Source: Vagococcus proximus
GTDB lineage: Bacteria > Bacillota > Bacilli > Lactobacillales > Vagococcaceae
Reading direction: 5' to 3'
NCBI RefSeq assembly: GCF_029143285.1
Contig: NZ_JAPDSH010000007.1
Location: 78,676-142,675 of the forward strand
Length of the DNA stretch: 64,000 nucleotides
The position numbers were made by a program, and so were the translations under genes. The notes under the pieces were generated by a model. It was not told the DNA's origin. It was given only the letters and a program-made list of their open reading frames with translations, and did no database searches. Shown in pieces: positions 63,985 through 64,000 of the stretch (positions within the stretch are counted from its first letter, which is position 1; the number at the start of each line of letters is the position of its first letter).

Positions 63985-64000
63985 ATGACACAACGTAGAC
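63985..64000 (+). CDS. Possible start of a truncated gene at the window edge
   Basis: ATG at 63985 follows AAGGCG at 5-6 bases and opens MTQR.... Only five codons are visible, so identity and even coding status are uncertain. An alternative is that the promoter drives a non-coding RNA. Confidence 0.25.

Noticed and set aside
1..64000. CRISPR array, prophage, complete rRNA or tRNA gene
   Set aside because: No regularly spaced direct repeats, phage structural genes or clover-leaf sequences were seen on reading through the window.

Overview
The window looks like chromosomal DNA of a low-GC Gram-positive coccus of the Enterococcaceae, most likely Vagococcus or a close relative of Enterococcus. 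This is inferred from the AT-rich sequence, strong GGAGG-type ribosome binding sites, AT-rich hairpin-plus-T terminators, and gene order (prfA-prmC-sua5-glyA-upp; DUF1934-rpoE; comEA-comEB-comEC-holA-rpsT; lipL next to a YwfO-type HD protein; yunD-yutD-yutF-DUF1461-pgpA). There is no prophage, no CRISPR array and no complete tRNA or rRNA gene.

Layout. 0-7 kb: translation termination (prfA 3' part, prmC), tRNA t6A synthesis (sua5), one-carbon metabolism (glyA), uracil salvage (upp), a membrane-anchored esterase-like protein and rodA. 7-11 kb: an ArsC/Spx-fold protein, a GcvH-like lipoyl carrier with no glycine cleavage genes nearby, then a methionine-type T-box leader driving metN and an unusual metI-metQ gene fusion. 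11-16 kb: a membrane GT2 glycosyltransferase with wecB, then DUF1033 overlapping topB. 16-17.3 kb: a decayed accessory patch bracketed by an inverted repeat, with one small membrane protein. 17.3-28.7 kb: ftsK, an NhaP-type antiporter, rlmN, an NrtR-like Nudix regulator, a glyoxalase-fold protein, the HD protein, lipL, DUF1934 and rpoE. 28.7-35 kb: the late competence operon comEA-EB-EC, holA, rpsT and a Pit phosphate transporter. 35-38.7 kb: a P1B-4 metal ATPase behind two near-consensus Fur boxes, a pentapeptide-repeat protein and uppP.

38.8-48.4 kb is the most distinctive accessory region. Two modules are arranged around a divergent pair of AraC regulators. Together they hold three Gfo/Idh/MocA oxidoreductases, four TIM-barrel sugar isomerase/epimerase-fold proteins and one ThuA-domain protein, with no glycoside hydrolase and no sugar transporter. 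This gene set fits an oxidation-first route (3-keto sugar formation followed by elimination or isomerisation) for an unusual glycoside or cyclitol. A cre-like site lies before the left operon and an exact TTGTATA-N7-TATACAA inverted repeat before the right one.

48.5-64 kb: an amino-acid permease, an MBL hydrolase, a TipAS-type MerR regulator, a lipoprotein, a TSUP exporter and queG; then a promoter-plus-hairpin intergenic unit that looks like an uncharacterised structured RNA ahead of mgtC; then a PTP-type phosphatase, the yunD-yutD-yutF-DUF1461 block, pgpA, a YumC-type ferredoxin-NADP reductase, a cyclophilin, a ROK fructokinase, a CvfD-like S1 protein and an unknown protein. The window ends in stacked perfect palindromes and a strong promoter buried in inverted repeats.
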